Of a DNA stretch of 5,832 bases, positions 1 to 5,832 are shown piece by piece. How positions within the stretch are numbered: position 1 is the stretch's first letter; each line of letters starts with the position of its first letter. Source of the DNA: Nitriliruptoraceae bacterium (GTDB taxonomy: Bacteria; Actinomycetota; Nitriliruptoria; Nitriliruptorales; Nitriliruptoraceae). Where the stretch lies: assembly GCA_003554005.1 (NCBI GenBank), contig PWEU01000369.1, positions 1-5,832 of the forward strand. The letters run 5' to 3'. The notes beneath the pieces are model-generated. The model ran no database searches. It had not been told where the DNA came from and saw only the letters and a list, made by a program, of their open reading frames with translations. The position numbers were made by a program, and so were the translations under genes.

Positions 1-17
1 GCGGCGCCCCGCCCCGG

Positions 18-1253
18 TCACGGGCCGGCGTGCGGCTTCCCGAGCTCGTCGGGCACCTCGCCGACGTGTCCGCTGCCTGCGCCGCGCGATGCGACCACGG
101 TGATGGTCGCCCCGGCAGCGAGGGCCAGGGCTGCTGCCTGTGTGAAGGGGTCGAGGGTGGGCACGGCCTCCGCGAGGGCGCCGATGACGGGAGGGCCGAC
201 GGCGAGCCCCAGGCTGAAGGCGACGTTGAACAACCCGAAGGCACGCCCGCGGGTCGCGACGGTCGAGCTCGAGGAGGTCGCTGCCGTGACGGCCGGGAAG
301 ATCAGGCCGTACCCGGCGCCGAACAACGCACTGCCAGCCACGGCGACCCCGAGGTTCGGCGCCACTGACAGCAGCAGCATCGCAGCGCCGATCGTGACCA
401 GCCCGAGCGCCATCGGAGCGTCGGCACCGGACCGGTCCACGCGCCCCGCGACCGGGGAGAGCATCAGGCCAGCTGCCACGAGCGCGTAGGCCGTGAAGAG
501 CCCGCCGACGGCCGAGGCGGGCGCGCCCAGGGACTCGGCCCTGCCGGGCAGGAAGCCCGCCAGCACGCCCACGGCCGCGGTCAGGACGACGGTCCCGAGC
601 AGGGCGCGGCGGATCGGGGCCACCTGGAGGAGTGTTCGCATCGCACGAGGTCGCGCGACGCGCTCGGCTCGCGATGCCTGGGCCGCAGACGGTGCGTCAT
701 GCACGCCGAAGAAGGCCACGACGGCGCCCACCAGCAGCATCCCGGCGACGCCGAGGAACACCGCGTCGGTCCCAGCCGTCTGGCGGACGACACCCGCGGT
801 CGCCGGTGCGAGCACCGCCGCAGCGCCGATCACCGCTCCCAGACGGCCGAAGGCCCGGCCCTCGGCGCCGCGTCGGGCACGGTCACCGGCAGCGGCGAAG
901 ACGGCCGGGACCAGGATGCCTCCCGCGATGCCGTGGAGGAGCCGGACCGCGATGAACCCGGTGACGGACACGGCCAGGGAGTAGGCCGCGACCGTCACTG
1001 CCGCGGCGACCAACCCGACGATAGTGACGATGCGTCGGCCGTGGCGATCGACCAGGATGCCGCCGACGATGTTGGCGGGCAGGTTGGTGGCGGAGTAGGC
1101 CCCGACCGCCAGCCCGATCGCTGCAGCCCCTGCCCCGAGCGAGGCGATGTGAGGAGCGACGGTCGGGAGCAGTGCGAACACGTCGACGAAGGCCAGGAAC
1201 AGGACGACGCCAGGTGCTCGCAAGGAGGCCCGGGTCGGTGCGGAGGCGGTCAC
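18..1253 (-). CDS. MFS transporter, probable drug/metabolite efflux permease
   Basis: A 411-residue integral membrane protein of the major facilitator superfamily, expected to be a proton-coupled exporter in the cytoplasmic membrane; the substrate cannot be read from sequence. About 12 hydrophobic segments are visible (roughly residues 14-33, 42-63, 74-95, 98-122, 136-157, 163-183, then 215-236, 246-268, 279-298, 301-324, 336-360, 368-388), split by a basic central loop at 184-213. MFS motif A lies between helices 2 and 3 (GGILVDRHGRR, 64-74), and a weaker copy (AGRVDRSG, 269-276) lies between helices 8 and 9. Helix 4 carries the motif B arginine (R104, RLLHG). Helix 5 has only a degenerate antiporter motif C (APATAG, 149-154). 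The start is GTG, with AGGA eight bases upstream; the stop is TGA at 18-20. It is transcribed away from the SRP RNA and dnaX and shows no functional link to them. The family is certain; the efflux role is inferred. Confidence 0.9.
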   Translation of the reverse strand: MTASAPTRASLRAPGVVLFLAFVDVFALLPTVAPHIASLGAGAAAIGLAVGAYSATNLPANIVGGILVDRHGRRIVTIVGLVAAAVTVAAYSLAVSVTGFIAVRLLHGIAGGILVPAVFAAAGDRARRGAEGRAFGRLGAVIGAAAVLAPATAGVVRQTAGTDAVFLGVAGMLLVGAVVAFFGVHDAPSAAQASRAERVARPRAMRTLLQVAPIRRALLGTVVLTAAVGVLAGFLPGRAESLGAPASAVGGLFTAYALVAAGLMLSPVAGRVDRSGADAPMALGLVTIGAAMLLLSVAPNLGVAVAGSALFGAGYGLIFPAVTAATSSSSTVATRGRAFGLFNVAFSLGLAVGPPVIGALAEAVPTLDPFTQAAALALAAGATITVVASRGAGSGHVGEVPDELGKPHAGP

Positions 1254-1348
1254 GAGCGCGATCCTGGTAGACGAGCGGCGGGTGGTCGCAGCAGGGTCGG
1301 CGGGCGCCGCCGCGATCGGGGTTAGGAGCGCGGGGGACCTCCGGCCCG

Positions 1349-1378
1349 TTCGCAGGGTACGGCTGCCGTTGGTACGGT
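1349..1378 (+). promoter_or_regulatory. Candidate promoter of the SRP RNA gene
   Basis: A -35-like TTCGCA (1349-1354) and a -10-like TACGGT (1373-1378) are separated by 18 bases. They match the sigma-70/SigA pattern at four of six and three of six positions; the TAnnnT form of the -10 is common in high-GC actinobacteria. Transcription would start near 1385-1386, exactly at the base of the predicted SRP RNA stem, which is the main reason to believe it. The motif match alone is weak. Confidence 0.5.
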
Positions 1379-1385
1379 CTCGTCA

Positions 1386-1545
1386 GAGGTCGGCGACGAC
1401 CTCGACGGACCGAGGTGACGGGCGTCCGCCGGTGACGTCCTCCGGTGAACCGGGTCAGGGCCGAGAGGCAGCAGCCCTAAGCCGTTCTCGGGCGGGTGCC
1501 GATCACGGGCGCCCGTCGCCTGGGTCCGTCGAGGCCGCCGACCTC
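1386..1545 (+). ncRNA. ffs: Signal recognition particle RNA (4.5S-type, small bacterial SRP RNA)
   Basis: This is the RNA core of the signal recognition particle, which binds the Ffh M domain and targets membrane proteins to the translocon. The universally conserved apical domain is plain: GGGTCAGG (1452-1459), stem GCC (1460-1462), GNRA tetraloop GAGA (1463-1466), GGC (1467-1469), then AGCAGCCC (1470-1477). Compared with the usual UCC-GGAA-GGA tip, the closing U-A pair is a G-C pair here and the loop is GAGA, so the fold is kept. The flanks pair into a long rod: 1386-1395 with 1536-1545 (10 bp, perfect), 1400-1411 with 1523-1534 (12 bp, perfect), 1413-1423 with 1511-1521 (one G-U), 1424-1428 with 1506-1510, and weaker pairing up to the tip. 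No Alu domain was recognised. The ends are set by the pairing and the upstream promoter, so the mature molecule may be shorter after processing. A position just before dnaX is common in Actinobacteria. Confidence 0.9.
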
Positions 1546-1546
1546 A

Positions 1547-1586
1547 CCGCTGGGAGCAGGGCAGGGGCTCAGGGGTCCCAAAGCGG
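1547..1586 (+). terminator. Hairpin between SRP RNA and dnaX, possible terminator
   Basis: CCGCTGGGA (1547-1555) pairs with TCCCA (1576-1580) and GCGG (1583-1586), with two bulged A residues, giving nine base pairs around a 20-base loop. It begins one base after the SRP RNA stem ends. There is no T-run after it, so it is at best a weak or non-canonical terminator, or a processing signal; actinobacterial terminators often lack a U-tract. A TACGGT sequence at 1590-1595 could be a -10 element for dnaX, but no convincing -35 was found. Confidence 0.3.
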
Positions 1587-1631
1587 CGCTACGGTGCAGT
1601 CGTCCGTCGCTGCTCACCCGGGGAGATCGAG

Positions 1632-3653
1632 GTGGCGTACGTCTCGCTCTATCGCCGCTACCGACCGCGCACCTTCGTCGAGGTGGTCGGTCAGACCCAC
1701 GTGACGCGGACCCTGGCCAACGCGATCGACGAGGACCGTCTCTCCCACGCCTACCTGTTCACCGGGCCGCGGGGAACGGGGAAGACGTCGACGGCACGCA
1801 TCCTCGCAGCCGCGATCAACTGCGACGACGGTCCCACGTCGACCCCCTGTGGCGTCTGCGACCACTGCACCTCGATCACCGAGGGCACCTCGGTCGATGT
1901 GATCGAGCTGGACATGGCGTCCCATGGTGGCGTCGACGACGCGAGAGAGCTGCGGGACCGGGCCCTGTTCGCCCCGGCCCGGGCGCGGCGCAAGGTCTAC
2001 ATCCTCGACGAGGTCCACATGGCCTCGGCCGCCGCGTTCAACGCGCTGCTCAAGCTGATCGAGGAACCGCCGGACCACGTGCTCTTCGCCATGGCCACCA
2101 CCGACCCGCAGAAGGTGATCCCGACCATCCTGTCCCGGGTCCAGCGACTCGACCTCCGAAGGGTCTCCGCCGCTGAGGTCGCAACCCACGTGCGCACGAT
2201 CTGTGACGCCGAGGGCTACGCCATCGAGCCTGGGGCGGTGGACGCCGTCGTGCGGGCCGGTGACGGCTCGGTCCGCGACACGCTGTCGATCCTGGAACAG
2301 GTCCTGGCCTACGCGGGCACCGAGGGGAGCGCCGAGGCGGTCGCCCAGACGCTGGGGACGAGCCCTGCGGACCGGTTGTTCGAGCTGGTCGAACTGCTGG
2401 CGTCGCGGGACCTCGCGGCGGCGCTCACGCTGGTGCAGCGGCTGTTGGACGCGGGGCAGGATCTGCGGCGCTTCACCCTCGACCTCGTCCAGCACATCAG
2501 GGATCTGCTGGTGCTCCAGGTGGCGCCGGACGATCCGGACCTGGTCGACGCGACCGACGAGCGGCGCCGACGCCTTCTGGCACAGACATCGCTGCTGCCC
2601 TCGGAACGTCTGCTGCGGATGGTCGATCTGTTGGCGGCCACGGTGCTCGAGCAGCGGCACGGCTCCCCCCGGCTGCCGCTCGAGCTCGCCCTCGCGCGAC
2701 TGGCGGTGCCCGGTGCAGATGGTGACGTGGCGGCGCTGGCCGATCGCATCGCGGCGCTGGAGGCCGGCGGCGCGGGTACCGGGCCGACACGTCTGGCGGG
2801 GTCACCGCCATCGTCGCGTCAGGCATCGTCGCCGCCGACGCCGAGCCCCGACCCGGTCCCGACGCCCGACCCGGTCCCCGAGCCGACGCCGAGCCCCGAC
2901 CCGGTCCCGACGCCCGACCCGGTCCCCGATCCGACGCCGGTCCCGACGCCCGACCCGGTCCCCGAGCCGACGCCGGTCCCCGAGCCGACGCCGGTCCCGA
3001 CGCCCGACCCGGTCCCCGATCCGATTCCCGAGCCGGCGCCGGTCCCGACGCCCGACCCGAGCCCGGAGCCCGAGCCAGCCGGGGCGCGAACCACCCCGGA
3101 GCCCCTCGCCGAACCGTCGGACAGCGATGCCGCAGCCGTGGGCGGCTCCGAGGAGACCTCGCCGTCACCGGACGACCCGTTGGCCGTCGTCTCGGCCCAC
3201 TGGCCGGGTGTGCTCGAGCTGCTCAAGCAGTCCTCCCGCCGTCACCACGCGATCTTCGAGCCGGCGGTCCCCGTGGCGGTGCGCAACCAGGTCCTGACCC
3301 TGCGCTACGCCCCCCGCTACGCCTCCTTCCACGCTGTCCAGGCCCGTGGAGGGGAACTGGGCGGCGCGCTCACCGCCGCGCTCCAACGCGCCTGCGGCCT
3401 GAAGCTGCGCATCGACGTCGAGGTGGAGGGCGCACCATCGGATCGCCGTCCGATCCCTCCCTCGGTCACGCCGGACGACGCTCGGACGCCGGTCCTCGAG
3501 CAGCCGGCGCCGTCGTCGGTGGACAGGGTCGAGGAGCTGGACGTCCGTGAGGCGGAGCTCGACCGTCCGACGCAGGCCGTCGACGTCGACGAGCTGTTGC
3601 AGCGTGAGCTCGGGGCCGAGCTGCTCGACGAGCGTCCGGCCAGCGACGCCTGA
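1632..3653 (+). CDS. dnaX: DNA polymerase III subunit gamma/tau (clamp loader ATPase)
   Basis: A 673-residue AAA+ subunit of the replicative clamp loader, which uses ATP to place the beta sliding clamp on primed DNA. The N terminus ([15 protein letters not shown]) is the family signature. Visible motifs are Walker A GPRGTGKT (45-52), a zinc module with C64, C73, C76 and C79, Walker B with DEVH (126-129), sensor 1 around ATTDPQK (155-161), the arginine-finger motif SRV (168-170; SRC in E. coli), and sensor 2 GSVRDTLS (212-219). Domain III helices run to about residue 360. A proline-rich linker follows (about 401-482). A conserved C-terminal domain lies at about 515-600, and the tail ends in [13 protein letters not shown] (656-668). 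The start is GTG with GGGGAG (1620-1625) six bases upstream, and the family N terminus begins right there. No A-rich slippery site like that of E. coli dnaX is seen, so a frameshifted gamma form is not supported. Confidence 0.97.
   Translation: MAYVSLYRRYRPRTFVEVVGQTHVTRTLANAIDEDRLSHAYLFTGPRGTGKTSTARILAAAINCDDGPTSTPCGVCDHCTSITEGTSVDVIELDMASHGGVDDARELRDRALFAPARARRKVYILDEVHMASAAAFNALLKLIEEPPDHVLFAMATTDPQKVIPTILSRVQRLDLRRVSAAEVATHVRTICDAEGYAIEPGAVDAVVRAGDGSVRDTLSILEQVLAYAGTEGSAEAVAQTLGTSPADRLFELVELLASRDLAAALTLVQRLLDAGQDLRRFTLDLVQHIRDLLVLQVAPDDPDLVDATDERRRRLLAQTSLLPSERLLRMVDLLAATVLEQRHGSPRLPLELALARLAVPGADGDVAALADRIAALEAGGAGTGPTRLAGSPPSSRQASSPPTPSPDPVPTPDPVPEPTPSPDPVPTPDPVPDPTPVPTPDPVPEPTPVPEPTPVPTPDPVPDPIPEPAPVPTPDPSPEPEPAGARTTPEPLAEPSDSDAAAVGGSEETSPSPDDPLAVVSAHWPGVLELLKQSSRRHHAIFEPAVPVAVRNQVLTLRYAPRYASFHAVQARGGELGGALTAALQRACGLKLRIDVEVEGAPSDRRPIPPSVTPDDARTPVLEQPAPSSVDRVEELDVREAELDRPTQAVDVDELLQRELGAELLDERPASDA
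2837..3076 (+). repeat. In-frame tandem repeat coding for the DnaX proline-rich linker
   Basis: Nested direct repeats, each unit starting GACGCC and ending GAGCC or GATCC: 2837-2884 and 2885-2932 (48 bases each, differing at about one base), 2933-2968 (36), 2969-2986 (18) and 2987-3022 (36), followed by a degenerate stretch to about 3076. All lengths are multiples of 18 or 12 bases, so the reading frame is kept. The protein reads as alternating proline with T, S, D, V or E ([19 protein letters not shown]). Such a segment is expected to be extended and disordered, joining the ATPase/collar part to the C-terminal domain. Confidence 0.9.
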
Positions 3654-3768
3654 CCCTGACGGGCTGCAGCCGTCGGTACGCTCGGCCAGGTGGGTCGGCG
3701 GGCGGCGCCAGCAAGCGCGGTCGGCCGCTCCGATCCCTGTGACGGGTCCAGGTCTGGACGGAGCGGTC

Positions 3769-4368
3769 GTGTACGAAGGCGCGGTGCAGGACCTCATCGA
3801 TGAGCTAGGGCGTCTGCCCGGCGTCGGCCCCAAGAGCGCCCAGCGCATCGCGTTCCACCTGCTGCAGGTCGATGGCCCCGACGCGCAGCGGCTGGCCGAT
3901 GCGATCACCCGCGTCAAGGACACGATCCGTTTCTGTGCCCGGTGCTGGAACGTCAGCGAGGCGGAGGAGTGCCAGATCTGCCGGGATCCACGCCGCGACC
4001 AGGCGGTGCTCTGCGTGGTCGAGGAGCCCCGGGATGTTCTGGCGATCGAGCGCACCCGTGAGTACCGCGGCCGGTACCACGTCCTCGGCGGAGCGATCTC
4101 CCCGATCGACGGGGTCGGTCCCGAGGAGCTGCACGTCAAGGAGCTCCTGGCGCGGATCGGCGAGGAACCGGTGGAGGAGCTCATCATCGCCACCAACCCC
4201 AACGTCGAGGGGGAAGCGACGGCTTCGTACCTGTCGCGGCTGCTGACCCATCACGACGTCCGCGTGACACGCCTCGCCAGCGGCCTGCCGGTCGGTGGGG
4301 ATCTCGACTACGCCGACGAGGTCACGCTCGGGCGTGCGTTCGTTGGCCGTCGTGAGCTCGGAGCCTGA
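3769..4368 (+). CDS. recR: Recombination mediator protein RecR
   Basis: A 199-residue protein, the normal size for RecR, which acts with RecO (and RecF) to load RecA on single-stranded DNA at gaps during recombinational repair. In order it shows a helix-hairpin-helix DNA-binding segment ([20 protein letters not shown], 13-32), a four-cysteine zinc finger (C56, C59, C68, C71), and a Toprim domain from about residue 79 with VVEEPRD (83-89) and the conserved [11 protein letters not shown] (142-152), then a C-terminal segment with [12 protein letters not shown] (172-183). The start is GTG at 3769, with GGAG (3760-3763) five bases upstream. The frame stays open back to 3547 inside dnaX, but a start there would add about 74 residues unlike any RecR. 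It lies 115 bases after dnaX, in the same direction, and is probably co-transcribed. Confidence 0.97.
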   Translation: MYEGAVQDLIDELGRLPGVGPKSAQRIAFHLLQVDGPDAQRLADAITRVKDTIRFCARCWNVSEAEECQICRDPRRDQAVLCVVEEPRDVLAIERTREYRGRYHVLGGAISPIDGVGPEELHVKELLARIGEEPVEELIIATNPNVEGEATASYLSRLLTHHDVRVTRLASGLPVGGDLDYADEVTLGRAFVGRRELGA

Positions 4369-4372
4369 CCAC

Positions 4373-4392
4373 GAGCGAACGGATGGTCGCTC
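4373..4392. terminator. Short hairpin between convergent recR and coiled-coil gene
   Basis: GAGCGA (4373-4378) pairs with TCGCTC (4387-4392) around an 8-base loop. It sits in the 22-base gap between the two convergent stop codons and overlaps the stop of the - strand gene. It could act as a weak bidirectional terminator, but the stem is short and no T-run follows on either strand. An alternative stem (GACCA 4367-4371 with TGGTC 4384-4388) overlaps it. Confidence 0.25.
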
Positions 4393-4795
4393 AGAGGGTG
4401 TTCGATCCGAGGGCGATCGCAGCGGCGGTCAGGACCGCTCCGAGCAGGCTGAACACCAGGAGTTTCGTCTGGCTGTCGACGCGCTCGGCGACGTGTGCGG
4501 TGATGCGATCACCGAGGGCCTCGAACCGCAGCTCCATCACCTCGGTGAGGTGGTCGATGCGGTCGTTGGTCCGGGTCATCTCGTTGCGCAGGTCGTGGAG
4601 CTCACCCTTGAACCCGTCGACGTCGCCGCGCAACCCGTCGACGTCGCTTCGGAGCGCGAGCAGGTCGTCCTGGCGCGCCAACTCATCCCACCGCACCGGG
4701 GGGAGGTGCTCCATCAGCGTCGCCGCCTGGTCAGGCCCGAGGAACTCCTCGAGCTTCGCCGCGAGTTCGTGTCGCTCGTGCTCCGATGCGGTCAT
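4391..4795 (-). CDS. Coiled-coil protein with C-terminal membrane anchor, function unknown
   Basis: A 134-residue protein with three parts. The N-terminal acidic segment (1-40) contains LGPDQAATLMEHLPP (19-33), which resembles a motif of small actinobacterial hypothetical proteins; that resemblance is from memory. A coiled coil at about 41-108 begins with near-perfect seven-residue repeats (LRSDVDG, LRGDVDG, FKGELHD, LRNEM; 48-73). One hydrophobic segment of about 19 residues (111-129) lies almost at the C terminus, so the protein is probably tail-anchored with its coiled coil in the cytoplasm. The overall plan recalls DUF1640/CCDC90-type proteins, but no assignment is safe. The start is ATG, with GAGGTG five bases upstream. 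It converges on recR (22 bases between stops) and diverges from aspartokinase. No enzyme motif is visible. Oligomerisation through the coiled coil is likely; any role is unknown. Confidence 0.85.
   Translation of the reverse strand: MTASEHERHELAAKLEEFLGPDQAATLMEHLPPVRWDELARQDDLLALRSDVDGLRGDVDGFKGELHDLRNEMTRTNDRIDHLTEVMELRFEALGDRITAHVAERVDSQTKLLVFSLLGAVLTAAAIALGSNTL
4611..4646 (-). repeat. 21-base period direct repeat inside the coiled-coil gene
   Basis: An identical 15-base sequence (AACCCGTCGACGTCG) occurs at 4611-4625 and 4632-4646, 21 bases apart. It encodes the two adjacent DVDGLRG/DVDGFKG heptads. The exact nucleotide match points to a recent seven-codon duplication that lengthened the coiled coil by one heptad. 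Confidence 0.8.
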
Positions 4796-4811
4796 CGTGC
4801 CACCTCGCTGT

Positions 4812-4853
4812 CACGCATGCCAGCGTCCTGTTGCTGGGCTGGAGCATGCCGTG
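4812..4853. other. Imperfect inverted repeat in the divergent intergenic region
   Basis: CACG-CATGC-CAGC (4812-4824) pairs with GCTG (4838-4841), GCATG (4844-4848) and CGTG (4850-4853): 13 base pairs with a 2-base and a 1-base bulge and a 13-base loop. Both arms contain GCATGCC, so it is also a direct repeat of a palindromic core. It lies 17 bases upstream of the - strand coiled-coil gene. It may be an operator for a dimeric regulator or an RNA hairpin in that gene's leader; neither is shown. Confidence 0.35.
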
Positions 4854-4927
4854 TCCTCCGCCCCACCGGCACCCGGTCGGCTGCAGCCTGTGGACGACGC
4901 GCAGCAGGGGCTCTGCGAGCAGGCTCA

Positions 4928-4955
4928 ACCATCGCCGGGGGCACCTGACGATGGT
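4928..4955 (+). other. Hairpin upstream of aspartokinase
   Basis: ACCATCG (4928-4934) is a perfect inverted repeat of CGATGGT (4949-4955) around a 14-base loop. It lies about 90 bases before the aspartokinase start. A TACCCT sequence at 4972-4977 could be a -10 element, but the -35 position is unconvincing. The hairpin might be an operator or a leader structure. I saw no recognisable lysine riboswitch or T-box in this leader. Confidence 0.3.
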
Positions 4956-5041
4956 CCCCGTTGCGGCGGCCTACCCTCGCCGGTTGGTGGGCGAGCGGCC
5001 ACCTCGATGTCCCCGCTCGGTGAGGCACGACCGGAGCCAGC

Positions 5042-5832
5042 GTGGCGATCGTGGTCCAGAAGTACGGCGGTACCTCCGTCGGTGACGTCGACCGCATGAA
5101 GAGGGTGGCCGACCGGATCTCCCGGACCCACCGCGACGGCAACCAGGTCGTGGTGGTGGTCTCCGCGATGGGCAAGACCACCGACGACCTCGTCACCATG
5201 GCGGCCCGCATCAGCGAGCGTCCGCCCGAGCGTGAACTGGACATCCTGCTCACCTCCGGCGAGCGCATCTCCATGTCGCTGCTCGCGATGGCGCTGCACG
5301 AGCGGGGGGTGCCCGCGAAGTCGTTCACCGGCTCCCAGGCCGGGATCATCACCGACGCGGTGCACGGCAAAGCCCGCATCGTCGACATCACGCCGGGGCG
5401 GGTCCGGCAGGCACTGGACGGTGGCAACGTCGTGATCGTCGCCGGCTTCCAGGGCGTGAGCCAGGACACCAAGGACATCACCACCCTCGGCCGCGGAGGT
5501 TCCGACACCACGGCCGTCGCACTGGCGGCCTCGCTCGGGGCGGATGTCTGCGAGATCTACACCGATGTCGACGGGGTGTTCACCGCCGATCCCCGCATCG
5601 TGCCCACGGCACACAAGCTCGACCGCATCACCTACGAGGAGATGCTCGAGATGGCGGCGCAGGGCGCAGGTGTCCTGCAGGTCCGCAGCGTCGAGTTCGG
5701 ACGCAACCACAGCGTGCAGATCCACGTGCGCTCATCGTTCAGCTACGCAGCCGGCACCTGGGTCGGCCCCAAGGAGGACACGGTGGAGGACGCGATCATC
5801 TCCGGTGTCGCCCACGACACGTCCGAGGCCAA
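5042..5832 (+). CDS. Aspartokinase, alpha subunit (3' end outside window)
   Basis: The first 263 codons of aspartate kinase (the lysC/ask family), which phosphorylates L-aspartate with ATP as the first step to lysine, threonine, methionine and diaminopimelate. Amino-acid-kinase fold motifs are complete: KYGGTSV (7-13), [11 protein letters not shown] (40-50), TSGER (71-75), AGFQG (134-138), the nucleotide-binding GRGGSDTTA (150-158) and [12 protein letters not shown] (174-185). The segment after [10 protein letters not shown] (200-209) has glycine at 210 where most relatives have lysine (GAK). VRSSFS (229-234) and [10 protein letters not shown] (254-263) lead towards the two regulatory ACT domains, which lie beyond the edge. 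The start is GTG with GGAG (5033-5036) five bases upstream; the N terminus [13 protein letters not shown] matches the family. recR followed by aspartokinase is a common actinobacterial order, and asd would be expected next. Confidence 0.97.
   Translation, partial: MAIVVQKYGGTSVGDVDRMKRVADRISRTHRDGNQVVVVVSAMGKTTDDLVTMAARISERPPERELDILLTSGERISMSLLAMALHERGVPAKSFTGSQAGIITDAVHGKARIVDITPGRVRQALDGGNVVIVAGFQGVSQDTKDITTLGRGGSDTTAVALAASLGADVCEIYTDVDGVFTADPRIVPTAHKLDRITYEEMLEMAAQGAGVLQVRSVEFGRNHSVQIHVRSSFSYAAGTWVGPKEDTVEDAIISGVAHDTSEA
5771..5785 (+). promoter_or_regulatory. Internal ribosome binding site and GTG start for an aspartokinase beta subunit
   Basis: AAGGAGG (5771-5777), essentially a perfect Shine-Dalgarno, lies five bases before an in-frame GTG (5783-5785, codon 248). 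In Corynebacterium glutamicum and Bacillus subtilis, aspartokinase genes contain an internal start that makes a separate beta subunit consisting of the ACT-domain half; in C. glutamicum it is at about codon 250. The position and quality of this site suggest the same alpha2beta2 arrangement here. It is much stronger than the site at the full-length start. Confidence 0.75.

Noticed and set aside
30..1325. Several + strand open frames across the transporter gene
   Set aside because: They lie antisense to a well-supported membrane protein and are rich in Arg, Pro, Gly and Ala with no family motif, as expected for shadow frames in high-GC DNA.
1282..2176. + strand open frames over the SRP RNA and the start of dnaX
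   Set aside because: They run through the structured RNA or overlap dnaX in another frame, and show no recognisable domain.
1614..2660. 348-codon - strand frame opposite dnaX
   Set aside because: It is fully antisense to the conserved ATPase domain, and its composition (high Arg, Gly, Asp, His, Gln) is that of a complement frame.
2819..3226. - strand frame encoding a Gly-Ser/Gly-Val-Gly repeat protein
   Set aside because: The repetitive protein is the reverse complement of the DnaX proline-rich repeat; it has no independent support.
1632..3653. Programmed frameshift making a short gamma form of DnaX
   Set aside because: No A-rich or other obvious slippery heptamer followed by a stop and hairpin was seen in this GC-rich gene.
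3547..3768. Longer recR start at the ATG at 3547
   Set aside because: It would overlap the dnaX 3' end and add about 74 residues unlike RecR. The GTG at 3769 has a good ribosome binding site and gives the standard length.
4854..5041. Lysine riboswitch or T-box in the aspartokinase leader
   Set aside because: The leader is short and lacks the conserved core sequences of either element; only a simple 7-bp hairpin is visible.
4792..5725. - strand frames opposite aspartokinase
   Set aside because: They are antisense to a gene with complete kinase motifs and carry no domain signature.

Overview
The window is high-GC DNA with the gene order of an actinobacterial housekeeping locus: a signal recognition particle RNA gene, dnaX, recR and an aspartokinase gene, all on the + strand. 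Four of the five protein genes start with GTG, and each has a recognisable purine-rich ribosome binding site. The order SRP RNA - dnaX - recR - aspartokinase is typical of Actinomycetota. A deep actinobacterial lineage, such as a member of the Nitriliruptoria, is a guess. No mobile element, CRISPR array or tRNA gene was seen.

Layout. Bases 18-1253 (- strand) hold a 12-helix major facilitator transporter. Bases 1254-1631 have no protein gene, but they contain a clear SRP (4.5S-type) RNA gene at about 1386-1545, a plausible promoter just upstream, and a hairpin between the RNA and dnaX. dnaX (1632-3653) encodes the clamp-loader gamma/tau subunit and has a striking proline-rich repeat linker. 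recR follows at 3769-4368 after a 115-base gap; the small ybaB gene that usually sits between these two in Actinobacteria is not there. A small coiled-coil, membrane-anchored protein of unknown function (4391-4795, - strand) converges on recR. A roughly 250-base divergent intergenic region with two inverted repeats leads into an aspartokinase gene (from 5042) that runs off the right edge.

How the parts relate. dnaX and recR serve replication and recombinational repair. The SRP RNA serves co-translational targeting of membrane proteins. Aspartokinase commits aspartate to the lysine/threonine/methionine pathway. They are linked by conserved gene order rather than by a shared pathway. The points most worth a second look are the unusually long rod-like SRP RNA with a compensated tetraloop variant, a textbook internal ribosome binding site in the aspartokinase gene that probably makes a separate beta subunit, and a lysine-to-glycine change in a conserved aspartokinase motif. 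I found no evidence of a wholly new system in this window.
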